DNA of 64,000 nucleotides, from contig NZ_FOAG01000011.1 of the NCBI RefSeq assembly GCF_900109455.1, positions 1-64,000 on the forward strand, written 5' to 3'. A program made the position numbers and the translations under genes. The notes beneath the pieces are model-generated. The model was not told where the DNA came from and ran no database searches. It saw only the letters and a program-made list of their open reading frames with translations. The DNA comes from Roseovarius azorensis. GTDB lineage: Bacteria > Pseudomonadota > Alphaproteobacteria > Rhodobacterales > Rhodobacteraceae. Positions 9,975 through 19,533 of this stretch are shown one piece after another; within the stretch, counting starts at the first letter, position 1; every line of letters begins with the position of its first letter.

Positions 9975-11156
9975 ATGACCGGTGCGCTTGTCATCGGGGC
10001 CGGGCCCGCGGGTCTGATGGCCGCGCGGGAAATGGCGCGCGCCGGACTGGAAGTCATTGTGGCAGAGGCCAAACCCTCTGTCGGGCGCAAGTTTCTGATG
10101 GCGGGAAAGTCGGGTCTCAATCTCACCAAAGCAGAGCCGTTCGAGACGTTTCTGCGCGCCTACGGGGCGCGCGCCGGGGCGTTGCGCCCGATGATCGAGG
10201 CGTTCGGCCCACAAGCGGTTCAGGACTGGGCGCGCGCGGCCGGGCAGGAGGTGTTTACCGGCAGCACCGGGCGCGTCTTTCCGACGGCGATGAAAGCCTC
10301 GCCGTTGTTGCGCAGTTTTCTGGGCGAATTGAGAGAGTTGGGTGTCGAATTCCGAACCCGCTGGCGCTGGCTGGGCTGGGATCAGGGCACGGTCCTTGAT
10401 ACGCCCCAAGGGGTGCGGCGGATCGACCCGCCGGTGACGGTGCTGGCCTGCGGCGGCGCAAGCTGGGCGCGGCTGGGATCGGACGGTGCCTGGACGAAAT
10501 ATCTGGCAGGCGATGCAATCTCTCCGTTCCGGCCTGCCAATATGGGTTTCCGGATCGACTGGTCGCCTCATATGGCGAAGCATTTTGGCCATCCCGTCAA
10601 GGGCATTGAATTGCAGGCAGGAAACACCCGCTCGCGTGGGGAGGTCATGCTATCCGCCAGAGGACTGGAAGGTGGCGGAATTTATGAGGTCAGCGCCGCG
10701 ATTCGCGACGGCGCGGGGCTGGTGCTGGATCTGCTTCCTGACTTGAGTGAGACGGAGATCCACCAGAAACTGCACACCTTCAGAGTCCGGGACAGCCTGC
10801 AAAACCGGCTGCGCAAGGCGCTGAAACTGGACCCGGTGAAACAGGCGATACTGATGGAATTCAGGCGCGGCGGCATGGCCGACCTGCCCCGGACGCTCAA
10901 GTCCCTGCCCGTTCCCATAGCCGGGCCCCGGCCTCTGGACGAGGCTATTTCCACCGCTGGCGGCCTGCGATTCGAGGTGCTGGACGCGGGGCTGATGCTG
11001 CGCAACCGACCCGGCGTCTTTGCCGCAGGGGAAATGCTGGACTGGGAGGCGCCGACGGGGGGCTACCTGCTGACCGCGTGCCTCGCGACGGGGTTCTGGG
11101 CGGGGCGTCATGCCGCCGCCCACGCCATCGCTCAGGGCAGGGCCGCCGCCCGCTGA
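9975..11156 (+). CDS. NAD(P)/FAD-dependent flavoprotein (HI0933/BaiN-like family)
   Basis: 393 residues. The N-terminal FAD-binding signature GAGPAGLMAAREMARAG follows the start directly, then GRKFLMAGKSGLNLT, the distinctive second motif of this family, and near the C-terminus AGEMLDWEAPTGGYLLTAC, which closes around FAD. The physiological reaction is unknown for most members. The start is set at the ATG just before the FAD motif. A longer frame exists but lacks a ribosome-binding site. The last 25 bp overlap the convergent GST gene. Confidence 0.88.
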   Translation: MTGALVIGAGPAGLMAAREMARAGLEVIVAEAKPSVGRKFLMAGKSGLNLTKAEPFETFLRAYGARAGALRPMIEAFGPQAVQDWARAAGQEVFTGSTGRVFPTAMKASPLLRSFLGELRELGVEFRTRWRWLGWDQGTVLDTPQGVRRIDPPVTVLACGGASWARLGSDGAWTKYLAGDAISPFRPANMGFRIDWSPHMAKHFGHPVKGIELQAGNTRSRGEVMLSARGLEGGGIYEVSAAIRDGAGLVLDLLPDLSETEIHQKLHTFRVRDSLQNRLRKALKLDPVKQAILMEFRRGGMADLPRTLKSLPVPIAGPRPLDEAISTAGGLRFEVLDAGLMLRNRPGVFAAGEMLDWEAPTGGYLLTACLATGFWAGRHAAAHAIAQGRAAAR

Positions 11157-11719
11157 AACGCCTGGCGCGCCGTCATCACGGCCAGATAATCCCCAAGTTT
11201 CCTGCCCACATCGGGAAAGCCCGCCTTGCCCGCCCAACTCAGGCAATGAGTAAGCAGGATATCCGCGATGGTCATGTCGTCGCCTTGCAGGAATGGTCCC
11301 TCCAACACTGCGGAGAACTCTTCGAGATTGCGCGCGAATTCCCATTTGAGCGAGTCCTTGACCGCAGGCACACGATGCTCTTCGGGCAGCACAAAGGTAT
11401 GTCGGGCGGCGGTCCAGAGCAGGGCGTCGATTTCATCGAGAATTCTGTGGGTTAGCGCGTCCTGACGGGCGCGGGTGTGGGTGCCGGGGGCGTGGGTCAG
11501 CGCCTGATGCTTGTCCGCAAGAAAGGTCATGATGGCGGTCGAATCAGTGAGCACGGTCCCCTCGGTTCGCAATGCGGGAATCTTCCCCGAAGGATTGGCG
11601 GCCAGTGCCTCGGACGACCGGGGGGCGACAGCCAGGTGATTGTATTCAATACCTAATTCCTCGAGCAGCCAGAGCACACGAAAGGTGCGGCTGGCACGCG
11701 AGCCGATGACGTCATACAT
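11132..11719 (-). CDS. Glutathione S-transferase family protein
   Basis: 195 residues. The thioredoxin-like N-domain starts MYDVIGSRASRTFRVLWLLEELG, with a GKIPAL turn containing the cis-proline and a downstream TDSTAIMTFLADK that binds the gamma-glutamyl part of glutathione. The all-alpha C-domain carries SxxDxxxAD-type residues as GDDMTIADILLTH. It is slightly short for a GST. It could act in detoxification or dehalogenation, but the substrate is not predictable. Its upstream region contains the 26-bp palindrome described separately. Confidence 0.87.
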   Translation of the reverse strand: MYDVIGSRASRTFRVLWLLEELGIEYNHLAVAPRSSEALAANPSGKIPALRTEGTVLTDSTAIMTFLADKHQALTHAPGTHTRARQDALTHRILDEIDALLWTAARHTFVLPEEHRVPAVKDSLKWEFARNLEEFSAVLEGPFLQGDDMTIADILLTHCLSWAGKAGFPDVGRKLGDYLAVMTARQAFQRAAALP

Positions 11720-12127
11720 GCGTTTTCCCTGTTCCGGTTGGCTTTCCGCAGCTTTGCTCTATTGGGAGAAGCGGCGCAATGGCGGTCACGCAGATTTGAG
11801 TCGCGCAGGCGGGCCGCGTACAGCGCGTGCATCGCGTACGCAGGTTATATACGCAGGGATTGGCCACCAAAAGATGCGCACGCACGGCGCTGCAACCGTA
11901 AGCTTGGCCCCCCGCCACACCGCGACATGACATGTCATATATGACATGTCATCAGAGATTGGTGACAAGCACGCCGCAGTTTCCGGCAGAGGACTTACGC
12001 GTCGGACGTCGGTGGTTCCGAGTCTTGCCCGCTCCCTCTCGGGTTCTGGGCCGAAAGACCCCTGCCCGGACCTTTTGGCCCGGACCCTTGTCAGCGCCCT
12101 TGGGAGAGGTTACGGCCCCGCCCTCCC
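11720..12127. other. Gene-free stretch between GST and holA
   Basis: About 400 bp. No reading frame has a plausible start and coding character. It holds the GST promoter region (minus strand), a 26-bp perfect palindrome at 11927-11952, and a GC-rich run of CCCTGCCCGGACC-like blocks before the end of holA. Confidence 0.65.
11927..11952. promoter_or_regulatory. 26-bp perfect palindrome, copy 1
   Basis: Two copies of the 10-bp palindrome TGACATGTCA separated by TATA and flanked by AT on both sides make a perfect 26-bp dyad. The same 26 bases recur at 57443-57468. Here it lies about 208 bp upstream of the GST start. It resembles a double operator for a dimeric regulator, or the core of a dispersed repeat. 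Confidence 0.6.
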
Positions 12128-13156
12128 TCACCGTGATGCCGCCAGCATCGCCAGCCGGATCAGCGCGCGTTCCACCAGCGCCATGTCGGGCGCGCGCTGG
12201 CCGGCGGAGCGCAGGTGAAGGTCGGTGTCGGTGAGGATGGTCAGCGCCTGTTCCAGCCGGGCCGTACCCCAGCCCTGCGCCTGCCGCAGCATGCGGTCGC
12301 GCCGGGGGCCAAAGACCGGCGGCCGCATGCGCGCGATCCCCTGCGCCGCGCCACCGGGATCGGAGGCCGCCGCGTAGAGGGCGCGAAAATGCCGGGTCGC
12401 GCCGATGCAGAGGCCGACGGGCTGTGTGCCCTGCGCCCTGAGCCTGCGCATGACGGGGCCAATCTCGGCAGAGCGGCCCTCGGCCACGATATCGAGGATC
12501 TCGTCGAGATCGGCCTCGGTCGAGGCGGGCGCGCAGGCGGCGATGTCCTGCGCCGTCAGCGGCGAGGCATCGCCGAGTTTGTAGAGCGCCAGTTTCCCGA
12601 CGGTCTGACGAAAGTCGCCGGGATCGACAGCGCGGGCCAGGGCCATCAGATCGGCCATGGCGGCGGTTGGGACTTCACGCAATCCCGCCCCGGACAGGAT
12701 CGCCTCGATTTCCGCGCGGTTGGGAGGATCGTCGTAAATCCCCACCGCATAGGCATTGGCATGGCTCTCGAACGCCTTGCGGAGTTTCGAGCCAGCGTTG
12801 AGCGAACCGGCACTGACGACGATCTGGGCATCGCCCTCGCGCCAGTCGGCGAGTGCGGCGATAATCGCGTCGGCGGCGCTGTCGCCCGCCTCTTCGACAA
12901 AGGCCACGCGCTGACCGGGGAAAAAGCCTTGCGCCTTGATCGCGTCGATGAGCGCCGCGGGATCCTTGCGCAGATCGGCGGCGGACATGCGGCTGAGGCG
13001 CATTTCCTCTTCGGCGCCGGGGCCGAGGAGGGCGGCGATCACCTCTTGCCGTCTGAGGGCCACACGCATGGCGTCGGGGCCATAGATCAGAAGGCCGGTG
13101 CGATGCCCCTCTGGCCGGGCGAAATAGCGGGGGGCATCGCGGGCCGAAAGTTTCAT
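12128..13156 (-). CDS. holA: DNA polymerase III subunit delta
   Basis: 342 residues, the clamp-loader wrench that opens the beta clamp. Family features: N-terminal LIYGPDAMRVALRRQEVI (degenerate P-loop-like region), the SRMSAADLRKDPAALIDAI segment, QGFFPGQRVAFVE and the C-terminal helical domain with KLALYKLG. The start overlaps the stop of lptE by 4 nt. leuS-lptE-holA form a compact minus-strand unit. Confidence 0.92.
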   Translation of the reverse strand: MKLSARDAPRYFARPEGHRTGLLIYGPDAMRVALRRQEVIAALLGPGAEEEMRLSRMSAADLRKDPAALIDAIKAQGFFPGQRVAFVEEAGDSAADAIIAALADWREGDAQIVVSAGSLNAGSKLRKAFESHANAYAVGIYDDPPNRAEIEAILSGAGLREVPTAAMADLMALARAVDPGDFRQTVGKLALYKLGDASPLTAQDIAACAPASTEADLDEILDIVAEGRSAEIGPVMRRLRAQGTQPVGLCIGATRHFRALYAAASDPGGAAQGIARMRPPVFGPRRDRMLRQAQGWGTARLEQALTILTDTDLHLRSAGQRAPDMALVERALIRLAMLAASR

Positions 13157-13644
13157 TCCGGCAGGTCGTCGGCTGCGGCCAGCAGGCGGGTGATCATCTG
13201 GTCGGCGAGGATGCGCATCAGCCGCTCTTCGGCATCGCGCTCGGCGGCCTGGGCGGCGACGGGTGTGCCAGAGGCCGAATAGCTGGTGAAACTGTTGACG
13301 CTGCCCCTGGTCACCACGGTGTCGGTCAGGGTGTCGCGCAGCGTATAGGTCACATTGCCCAGCAGGTTCAGCCGGGTGGCGACGTTCTGCGCCGAAATCG
13401 CGATAGCCGAGCGTTGCAGGCTGATGCTGGGAGCAAGCACGAATCTGGCGTCAGGCACGCGACCGAGACGGGATTCAAGTTCCTGGGTCAGCAGGAAACC
13501 GGCGCGGGTCGAGGGGGCCGTTACCTGCACCCGGTTCAGCAGCGCGCCGCCGTCGCCGGATGGCGCATAGGCCGGGCTAAAGCCGCACCCGGCAAGGGCG
13601 GCAAGCCCGCAAAGAAGCACGAGGCGACGGTTAAAGCACGACAT
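13153..13644 (-). CDS. lptE: LPS-assembly lipoprotein LptE
   Basis: 163 residues with a lipoprotein signal peptide ending in the lipobox LAALAGC (Cys near residue 20). LptE plugs the LptD barrel in the outer membrane and helps deliver LPS to the surface. The mature part, [21 protein letters not shown], fits the alphaproteobacterial LptE/RlpB family. Position between leuS and holA is the conserved one. The start overlaps the end of leuS by 14 nt. Confidence 0.85.
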   Translation of the reverse strand: MSCFNRRLVLLCGLAALAGCGFSPAYAPSGDGGALLNRVQVTAPSTRAGFLLTQELESRLGRVPDARFVLAPSISLQRSAIAISAQNVATRLNLLGNVTYTLRDTLTDTVVTRGSVNSFTSYSASGTPVAAQAAERDAEERLMRILADQMITRLLAAADDLPE

Positions 13645-16234
13645 TGACGATCCGTCCGGGGACGACGATGATCTTTTTGGGCTGGGCCCCGTCCAGCGCC
13701 TTGACCACAGCATTGTGGGCCAGCGCCAGTTTTTCAACCTCGGATTTCGGCATGTCACTGGGTACGGAAATTTCGGCGCGGCGTTTGCCGTTGATCTGAA
13801 TGGGCAGGATCACGGTATCGTCGATCAGCATCGCCGGGTCGGGCTGGGGCCAGGGGGCCGTGGTGACAAGGCCCTGCCCGCCCAGCATGGCCCAGATATC
13901 CTCGGCCAGATGCGGGGTCATCGGCGACATGAGCTGTGCCAGCGTGCGGGCGGCGGTGGATTTGGCCGCCTGTCCCGCCTGCGATTTCGCCAGCGTGTTG
14001 GTAAAGGCATAGAGCCGCGCGATGGCGGCGTTGAAGCCGAAACTGTCGATGCCCTTTGTCACCTCGTCGATACATTTGTGCATCTCGCGCAGGAGCGTCT
14101 CATCCTCGGGGCTGGCGGGGGCGTCGCTCTGCGCGATCTCGGCGGCGATGCGCCAGACGCGCGAGAGGTGCCGGTGTGCCGCCTCGGCGCCCGAGGCGGT
14201 CCATTCGACATCGCGCTCGGGGGGGCTGTCACTGAGGACGAACCAGCGGGCGGTGTCGGCACCGTATTGGGCGATGATGGTGGAGGGATCGACGACGTTC
14301 TTCTTAGATTTGGACATCTTGGCGGAGGGGATGACCTCTACTTCAACGACAACAGCGTCTTCATCAACCTTAACTGACTGGCCATCGAAGGATACTTGCG
14401 CTTGAACAAAAGCCTTTCCGTCGCGCCAATACACCTCTTCAGGCAGGTGATAGACGGGTCGCCCGGCGACATCGCGGGTCTGGTAAATCTCATGCGTCAC
14501 CATCCCCTGCGTGAAAAGCGCATCGAAGGGCTCTATCGCCTTGTCCGGCAAATGCCCGCAAATCTGCATCGCGCGGGCGAAGAAGCGGGAATAGAGGAGG
14601 TGCAGGATCGCGTGTTCGATTCCGCCGATATACTGATCGACATTCATCCAGTATTCAGCCTCAGCCATATCCGTGGGCGTGGCAGCATCGGGGGCGGTGA
14701 AGCGGGCGTAATACCAGCTTGAGTCGACGAAAGTGTCCATCGTGTCGGTCTCGCGCCGGGCCGACGCGCCGCAGCGCGGGCAGGCGCAGTCGCGCCATGT
14801 CGGGTGGCGGTCAAGCGGATTGCCGGGCGCATCAAAGCTCACGTCGTCGGGCAGGCGGATGGGCAGGTTTTCCTTGGCTTCCGGCACCACGCCGCAGGTG
14901 TCGCAATGCACGACCGGGATCGGGCAGCCCCAGTAGCGTTGCCGCGACAGGCCCCAGTCGCGCAGGCGGAACTTGGTCACGCCCTGGCCGACGCCATTGG
15001 CCTCGCAGAAATCAATCGCGGCGTTGACGCCGACCTCGCCGGTCTGCACCTCGTCGCCCGCGACGAGGCGGGTGTAGCGGACACGCTCGGATTTCAGGGG
15101 CACGAAGGGCGCGGCCTGAATGTCGTGTTCGGCGTCAATCGGCAGGAAGGTATCGAGGATCGGCAGATCGTATTTCGCACAGAAATCATGATCGCGCTGG
15201 TCATGGCCGGGGCAGCCGAAAATCGCGCCGGTGCCGTAATCCATCAGGATGAAATTGGCGATGTAGACCGGCAATTCCCATGCGGTGTCAAACGGATGAC
15301 GGACGCGCAGGCCGGTGTCGAAGCCCAGCTTCTCGGCCTTTTCAATCGCCTCGGCGGTGGTGCCGCCCTTGCGCGCCTGCGCGCAGAAGGCGGCGACATC
15401 GGCGCGCTCGGCCTCAAGCCGTTTGGCCAGCGGATGATCGGGGGAGATGCCGATGAACGACGCGCCCATGAGCGTGTCGGGCCGGGTGGTATAGACCTCG
15501 ATCCGGTCGTGGCCCTCTGGCCCGTCGATGAGCGAGAAGGCGAATTGCAGCCCGCGCGATTTGCCAATCCAGTTCTCCTGCATCAGCCGGACCTTGGCGG
15601 GCCAGTCGTCGAGCGTGTCGAGCGCCTCAAGCAGTTCCTCGGCAAAGTCCGAGATGCGGAAGAACCATTGCGTGAGTTCGCGCCGCTCGACCTCGGCGCC
15701 CGAGCGCCAGCCCTTGCCGTCGATCACCTGTTCGTTGGCGAGCACGGTCATGTCGACCGGATCCCAGTTCACCACGGCGTTCTTGCGGTAGACGAGGCCA
15801 TGTTCGAGGAAATCGAGGAAGAGCGCCTGTTGCTGGCCGTAGTATTCGGGATCGCAGGTGGCGAATTCGCGCGACCAGTCGATGCTGAGACCCAGCGGTT
15901 TCATCTGCGCGCGCATGTCGGCGATGTTGGCGTAGGTCCAGTCCTTGGGGTGGCCGCCGGAGGCCATGGCCGCGTTTTCGGCGGGCATGCCGAAGGCGTC
16001 CCAGCCCATCGGGTGCAGCACGTTATGGCCCGTCGCGATCTTGTAGCGCGCTACCACGTCGCCCATGGTGTAGTTGCGCACATGGCCCATGTGGATGCGC
16101 CCGGATGGGTAGGGGAACATCTCGAGCACGTAGTATTTCGGCCGCTCCGCGTCGCGGCGGGCGCGGAAGATACCGGCCTTGTCCCAGGCCTCTTGCCATC
16201 TTGCCTCGACGTCAGTGGCTGCATAGCGCGACAT
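13631..16234 (-). CDS. leuS: Leucyl-tRNA synthetase
   Basis: 867-residue class I synthetase charging tRNA-Leu. The HIGH motif appears as [11 protein letters not shown] (near residue 42) and the KMSKS loop as [11 protein letters not shown] in the C-terminal half, with a CP1 editing domain ([12 protein letters not shown]) and a Cys4 zinc cluster (CDTC...CPRC) between. The start [19 protein letters not shown] is canonical. The much longer open frame upstream is antisense to the GT4 gene and is not real. Confidence 0.97.
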   Translation of the reverse strand: MSRYAATDVEARWQEAWDKAGIFRARRDAERPKYYVLEMFPYPSGRIHMGHVRNYTMGDVVARYKIATGHNVLHPMGWDAFGMPAENAAMASGGHPKDWTYANIADMRAQMKPLGLSIDWSREFATCDPEYYGQQQALFLDFLEHGLVYRKNAVVNWDPVDMTVLANEQVIDGKGWRSGAEVERRELTQWFFRISDFAEELLEALDTLDDWPAKVRLMQENWIGKSRGLQFAFSLIDGPEGHDRIEVYTTRPDTLMGASFIGISPDHPLAKRLEAERADVAAFCAQARKGGTTAEAIEKAEKLGFDTGLRVRHPFDTAWELPVYIANFILMDYGTGAIFGCPGHDQRDHDFCAKYDLPILDTFLPIDAEHDIQAAPFVPLKSERVRYTRLVAGDEVQTGEVGVNAAIDFCEANGVGQGVTKFRLRDWGLSRQRYWGCPIPVVHCDTCGVVPEAKENLPIRLPDDVSFDAPGNPLDRHPTWRDCACPRCGASARRETDTMDTFVDSSWYYARFTAPDAATPTDMAEAEYWMNVDQYIGGIEHAILHLLYSRFFARAMQICGHLPDKAIEPFDALFTQGMVTHEIYQTRDVAGRPVYHLPEEVYWRDGKAFVQAQVSFDGQSVKVDEDAVVVEVEVIPSAKMSKSKKNVVDPSTIIAQYGADTARWFVLSDSPPERDVEWTASGAEAAHRHLSRVWRIAAEIAQSDAPASPEDETLLREMHKCIDEVTKGIDSFGFNAAIARLYAFTNTLAKSQAGQAAKSTAARTLAQLMSPMTPHLAEDIWAMLGGQGLVTTAPWPQPDPAMLIDDTVILPIQINGKRRAEISVPSDMPKSEVEKLALAHNAVVKALDGAQPKKIIVVPGRIVNVVL

Positions 16235-16384
16235 GAACGACGCCCTCTTGCTGGTTGCGTTGCTGCGAGGGGTGATAGGCGCTTGGCCCGCGCTGGTCCA
16301 GTGGGCAAGCGGCAAAAATGCGGGGGTTTGCGGGGGACATGGCCTGATTATAAGCTGGCCACGGCATTCAGAGCGGTCAGCCCC

Positions 16385-17635
16385 ATGAAAATCCTGTTCA
16401 TTCACCAGAATTTCCCCGGCCAGTACAAGCATCTGGCCCCGATGCTGGCGCGGCAGGGGCATGACTGCCTGGCGCTGACGCTGCGGGTGAAGGGGCCCGG
16501 AACGTGGCAGGGGGTGCGGGTGCTGCCCTATGCCCTGCCCGAGCGCGCGCGGCAGGACGTGCATCCCTGGCTGGTGGATCTCGACACCAAGGTGACGCGC
16601 GGCGAGGCGTGTTACCGCGCGGCGCGGGCGCTGCGCGATCAGGGCTACCGGCCCGATCTCATTCTCGCGCATCCCGGCTGGGGCGAATCGCTGTTTCTGC
16701 GCGATCTCTGGCCCGAGGTGCGGCTGGGGCTGTATTGCGAGCTTTATCATCTGGCGGACTGGCCGCATCTGAACTTCGACCCCGAATTCGCCGCTTCCGA
16801 TGCGGATCTGGAGGTGCTGCGCATCCGGATGAAGAACATCAACAACCACCTGCATTTCGAACAGGCCCAGGGCGGGATCAGCCCGACGCGGTTTCAGGCC
16901 GATACCTTTCCCGCGCCGTTTCGAGAGCGCATCACGGTGGTGCATGACGGAATCGACACGACCGCAACCTGCCCCGCACCCGATGCGCGGCTGACCATCG
17001 AAGGGCATTGCGACCTCACCCGCGAGGATGAGGTCATCACCTTCGTCAACCGCAATCTGGAACCCTATCGCGGCTACCACATCTTCATGCGCGCCCTGCC
17101 CCGTCTTTTGCGCGAACGCTCCCGCGCCACCGTTCTGATCGTGGGTGGCGACGAGGTGAGCTATGGGGCGCGCGCGCCCCAAGGGCAGACTTGGAAGCAG
17201 ATATTCATCGGCGAGATGCGCGGGCAGATACCGGATGCCGACTGGGCGCGGGTGCGGTTCCTGGGACGCCTTTCGCACGACCGGTTCCTGCGGCTTCTGC
17301 AGGTCAGCCGCGTGCATGTCTACCTGACCTATCCCTTCGTGCTGAGCTGGTCGCTGATGGAGGCGATGGCCTGCGGCGCCGCGGTCGTCGCCAGCGACAC
17401 CGCGCCGGTGCGCGAGGTGATCAGCGATGACGAAACCGGGCGGCTGGTGGATTTCTTCGATGGCGACGCGCTGGTGGCGCAGACCTGTGCACTGCTCGAG
17501 GATGACGCGGCGCGCGCCCGCCTGGGCGGCGCGGCACGCGATCTGATCCGCATGCGTTACGATCTGCGGACCGTCAGCCTGCCGGCTCAGGTGCAATGGG
17601 TCGGCGGCCTTGCACAAGGCTCGCTAGTCGGCTGA
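16385..17635 (+). CDS. Group 4 (GT-B) glycosyltransferase
   Basis: 416 residues with the GT-B two-domain layout. The N-terminus [21 protein letters not shown] is typical of family 4. The C-terminal domain has [17 protein letters not shown] and the [21 protein letters not shown] region, holding the E-x7-E donor-binding motif. It probably adds a sugar to a surface glycan. It lies on the plus strand between leuS and the DUF3576 gene, both minus strand, and a palindromic repeat follows its stop, suggesting insertion into an older gene order. Confidence 0.85.
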   Translation: MKILFIHQNFPGQYKHLAPMLARQGHDCLALTLRVKGPGTWQGVRVLPYALPERARQDVHPWLVDLDTKVTRGEACYRAARALRDQGYRPDLILAHPGWGESLFLRDLWPEVRLGLYCELYHLADWPHLNFDPEFAASDADLEVLRIRMKNINNHLHFEQAQGGISPTRFQADTFPAPFRERITVVHDGIDTTATCPAPDARLTIEGHCDLTREDEVITFVNRNLEPYRGYHIFMRALPRLLRERSRATVLIVGGDEVSYGARAPQGQTWKQIFIGEMRGQIPDADWARVRFLGRLSHDRFLRLLQVSRVHVYLTYPFVLSWSLMEAMACGAAVVASDTAPVREVISDDETGRLVDFFDGDALVAQTCALLEDDAARARLGGAARDLIRMRYDLRTVSLPAQVQWVGGLAQGSLVG

Positions 17636-17645
17636 CAGGGTCTGT

Positions 17646-17692
17646 ATTTCTTCTTGGCAAAAATACCCCGAGGGTTCGGGGGCTGGCCCCCG
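17646..17692 (+). repeat. Palindromic element, copy A (intergenic)
   Basis: Starts with the left module TTCTTCTTGGCAAAAATACC and continues into CCGAGGGTTC and the short palindrome CGGGGGCTGGCCCCCG. It lies 11 bp after the GT4 stop and before the convergent end of the DUF3576 gene, where it could act as a bidirectional terminator. Related copies are at 23493, 42262, 46303 and 48368. Confidence 0.75.
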
Positions 17693-17703
17693 ATCCGCCC
17701 CGG

Positions 17704-18183
17704 TCAGAAACGCGACGCCTGAATGCGCAGCTGCCGGGCGCGATTGAGGATCGCATCCTCGACCGCGCGCTCGGTGGCCGCATCGACCGGACCGCTGCGG
17801 GTTTGCAGCGCAACGTTGAGCGAGCGCGCATCGAGCGCGGGGTCGCTGATCAGGATGGTGGCGCGATAGGCCTGTCCGCCGCCCGGCGGGGTCCCAAAGC
17901 CGGTAGAGATCACGCCGGTAAAGGGATCGGCCGCCTCGACCGGCAGGAAATCGAGCACCTGGAGCGTGGCGGTCCACAGGAAACGGTTGACCTTGACCGT
18001 ATCTCTGGCGCCGCGGAAGGCGTCGAGCAGCGATCCATCACCGGGAGCCGCCTGTCTCTCGCGCCCGCCTTTGACGCGCATCGCCTCTTCGTCGAGCTTG
18101 GCATTCTGGAACGCGCCACAGCCCGTCAGAAAAACGAGGCAGGCCATTGTCAGGCTGGCGGTCTTGAAACGCGATTGGGTCAT
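17704..18183 (-). CDS. DUF3576 family lipoprotein
   Basis: 159 residues. A lipoprotein signal peptide ends at LVFLTGC (Cys about residue 21). The mature protein contains LLDAFRGARDTVKVNRFLWTATLQVLDFLPVEAADPF, characteristic of DUF3576, an uncharacterised envelope family of alphaproteobacteria that, from memory, usually lies directly upstream of leuS. Here the GT4 gene separates it from leuS. Start chosen at the ATG ahead of the positively charged signal-peptide n-region. Confidence 0.8.
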   Translation of the reverse strand: MTQSRFKTASLTMACLVFLTGCGAFQNAKLDEEAMRVKGGRERQAAPGDGSLLDAFRGARDTVKVNRFLWTATLQVLDFLPVEAADPFTGVISTGFGTPPGGGQAYRATILISDPALDARSLNVALQTRSGPVDAATERAVEDAILNRARQLRIQASRF

Positions 18184-18319
18184 GGCACCGTCCGGTCTTG
18201 TTTCCATCCCTACTATCCAAGCCGGGGCGAAGGGGCAAGGCGTTTGAAGCATCTGTGCGCCCTTGTGCTGATTGCGCGGCCTGTGGCATGACGGGTTCGA
18301 GTTTGGCAACGGGGGCAGG

Positions 18320-18973
18320 ATGAGCCTGAGCGAGATCAGCGAACGGCTGCGCAAGGCCGAGGCGGCGGCGGGGCGCACGCCGGGCGGCGTGCGGCTGATC
18401 GCCGTGTCCAAGGTGCAGCCCGAGGCGCGCATCGAGGCGGTTCTGGCTGAAGGCCACCGGGTTTTCGGCGAGAACCGGGTGCAGGAGGCGGCGGGCAAAT
18501 GGCCCGATTTTCGCACGCGCTTCGAAGGTGTGGAACTGCATCTGATCGGGCCGTTGCAGACCAACAAGGCGCGTCAGGCGATGGAACTGTTCCAGGCGAT
18601 TCATTCGGTGGACCGGCCCAAACTGGCGCGTGCGCTGGCAAGGCTGGCGCAGGAGACGGGCCATTGCCCGGATCTGTTCATACAGGTCAACACCGGCGAG
18701 GAGGATCAGAAGGCGGGTGTGATGCCGCAGGATGTGGACACATTCGTTGCCGAGTGCCGTGCGCTTGATCTGCCGGTGCGCGGGCTGATGTGCATCCCGC
18801 CGGTGGACGAGGAGCCGAGCCTGCATTTCGCGCTTCTGGCGAAGATGGCCGAACGCAACGGGCTGGCGGGCCTGTCGATGGGCATGAGCGGCGATTTCGA
18901 GCGCGCCGTTGCTCAGGGGGCTACGCATGTGCGGGTGGGATCAGCGATTTTTGGCGCGCGCGACTACGATTAG
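18320..18973 (+). CDS. YggS/PLPBP family pyridoxal-phosphate homeostasis protein
   Basis: 217 residues of the alanine-racemase-like N-terminal barrel without a second domain. The PLP lysine lies in LIAVSKVQP (K about residue 34). Further conserved motifs are FGENRVQE, HLIGPLQTNK, IHSVDRPKLA and the C-terminal LSMGMSGDFE...GATHVRVGSAIFG. The family buffers PLP and affects amino-acid and keto-acid balance. The ribosome-binding site is GGGGCAGG just before the ATG. The stop overlaps the convergent L,D-transpeptidase gene by a few bases. Confidence 0.93.
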   Translation: MSLSEISERLRKAEAAAGRTPGGVRLIAVSKVQPEARIEAVLAEGHRVFGENRVQEAAGKWPDFRTRFEGVELHLIGPLQTNKARQAMELFQAIHSVDRPKLARALARLAQETGHCPDLFIQVNTGEEDQKAGVMPQDVDTFVAECRALDLPVRGLMCIPPVDEEPSLHFALLAKMAERNGLAGLSMGMSGDFERAVAQGATHVRVGSAIFGARDYD

Positions 18974-19470
18974 ACCGGGCGCACGATCAGCCGGGTTCGG
19001 CAGGTGATCGCCGCAGCGATGCCGCGCAGGTGATCGCGGCGGAGTGCGATGCAGCCCGCCGTGGGATAGCCGGGCCGCCGCCATTGGTGGATAAAGATAC
19101 AGGATCCCCGCCCGCGCACCGCATGGGGCCAGTTCCAGTCGGTGACGAGGATCAGATCATAGAGCGGATCGGCGCGGCGCAGCCTTTCATGGCTGGGACC
19201 GTAGGGTGCCCGCACCATCATGTTGTAATCCTCGTCCGCCGGATCATCGGACCACAGGTCGCCGGGGCGGATCGGCAGTGCCCAGTCGGCGGGGCGCGCC
19301 ATGCGGTCGGGCCGGTAGAGCATGCCAACGATCCGGTGCGTGCCGACGGGGGTCGCGCCGTCGCCCTCGTGCTTGCCCAGGGTCAGGCCGCCGCGCCCTA
19401 TGGTGCAGGGGTAAAGCTGTCCGCGAAACCGCAGGCCAAGGGGGGTGAGGACCAGATCGTCAGGTGTCAT
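18970..19470 (-). CDS. L,D-transpeptidase (YkuD) family protein
   Basis: 166 residues. The YkuD active site is visible as HQWRRPGYPTAGCIALRRDHL, i.e. the H...(S/T)xGC(I/V)x(L/M) pattern with the catalytic cysteine near residue 142. No signal peptide or membrane anchor is evident, so a periplasmic peptidoglycan cross-linking role is uncertain. This short group is often annotated only as 'L,D-transpeptidase family'. The start is the ATG after GGGCAGG rather than the TTG six codons upstream. Confidence 0.82.
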   Translation of the reverse strand: MTPDDLVLTPLGLRFRGQLYPCTIGRGGLTLGKHEGDGATPVGTHRIVGMLYRPDRMARPADWALPIRPGDLWSDDPADEDYNMMVRAPYGPSHERLRRADPLYDLILVTDWNWPHAVRGRGSCIFIHQWRRPGYPTAGCIALRRDHLRGIAAAITCRTRLIVRPV

Positions 19471-19533
19471 CCTGCCCTTCTGCCGCAAAACAGGCGGGCG
19501 GAAAAGCGGGATAATGGCCGCCCGGCAGCCGCG

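Noticed and set aside
11932..12234. Frames starting MSYMTCH at both 26-bp palindromes
   Set aside because: The shared first residues are simply the translation of the palindrome. The rest of the frames differ and are arginine/proline-rich noise.
13631..17617. A continuous 1328-codon frame covering leuS and about 460 codons upstream
   Set aside because: The upstream part is antisense to the GT4 gene and begins nowhere near a ribosome-binding site. LeuS has a canonical start at 16234.
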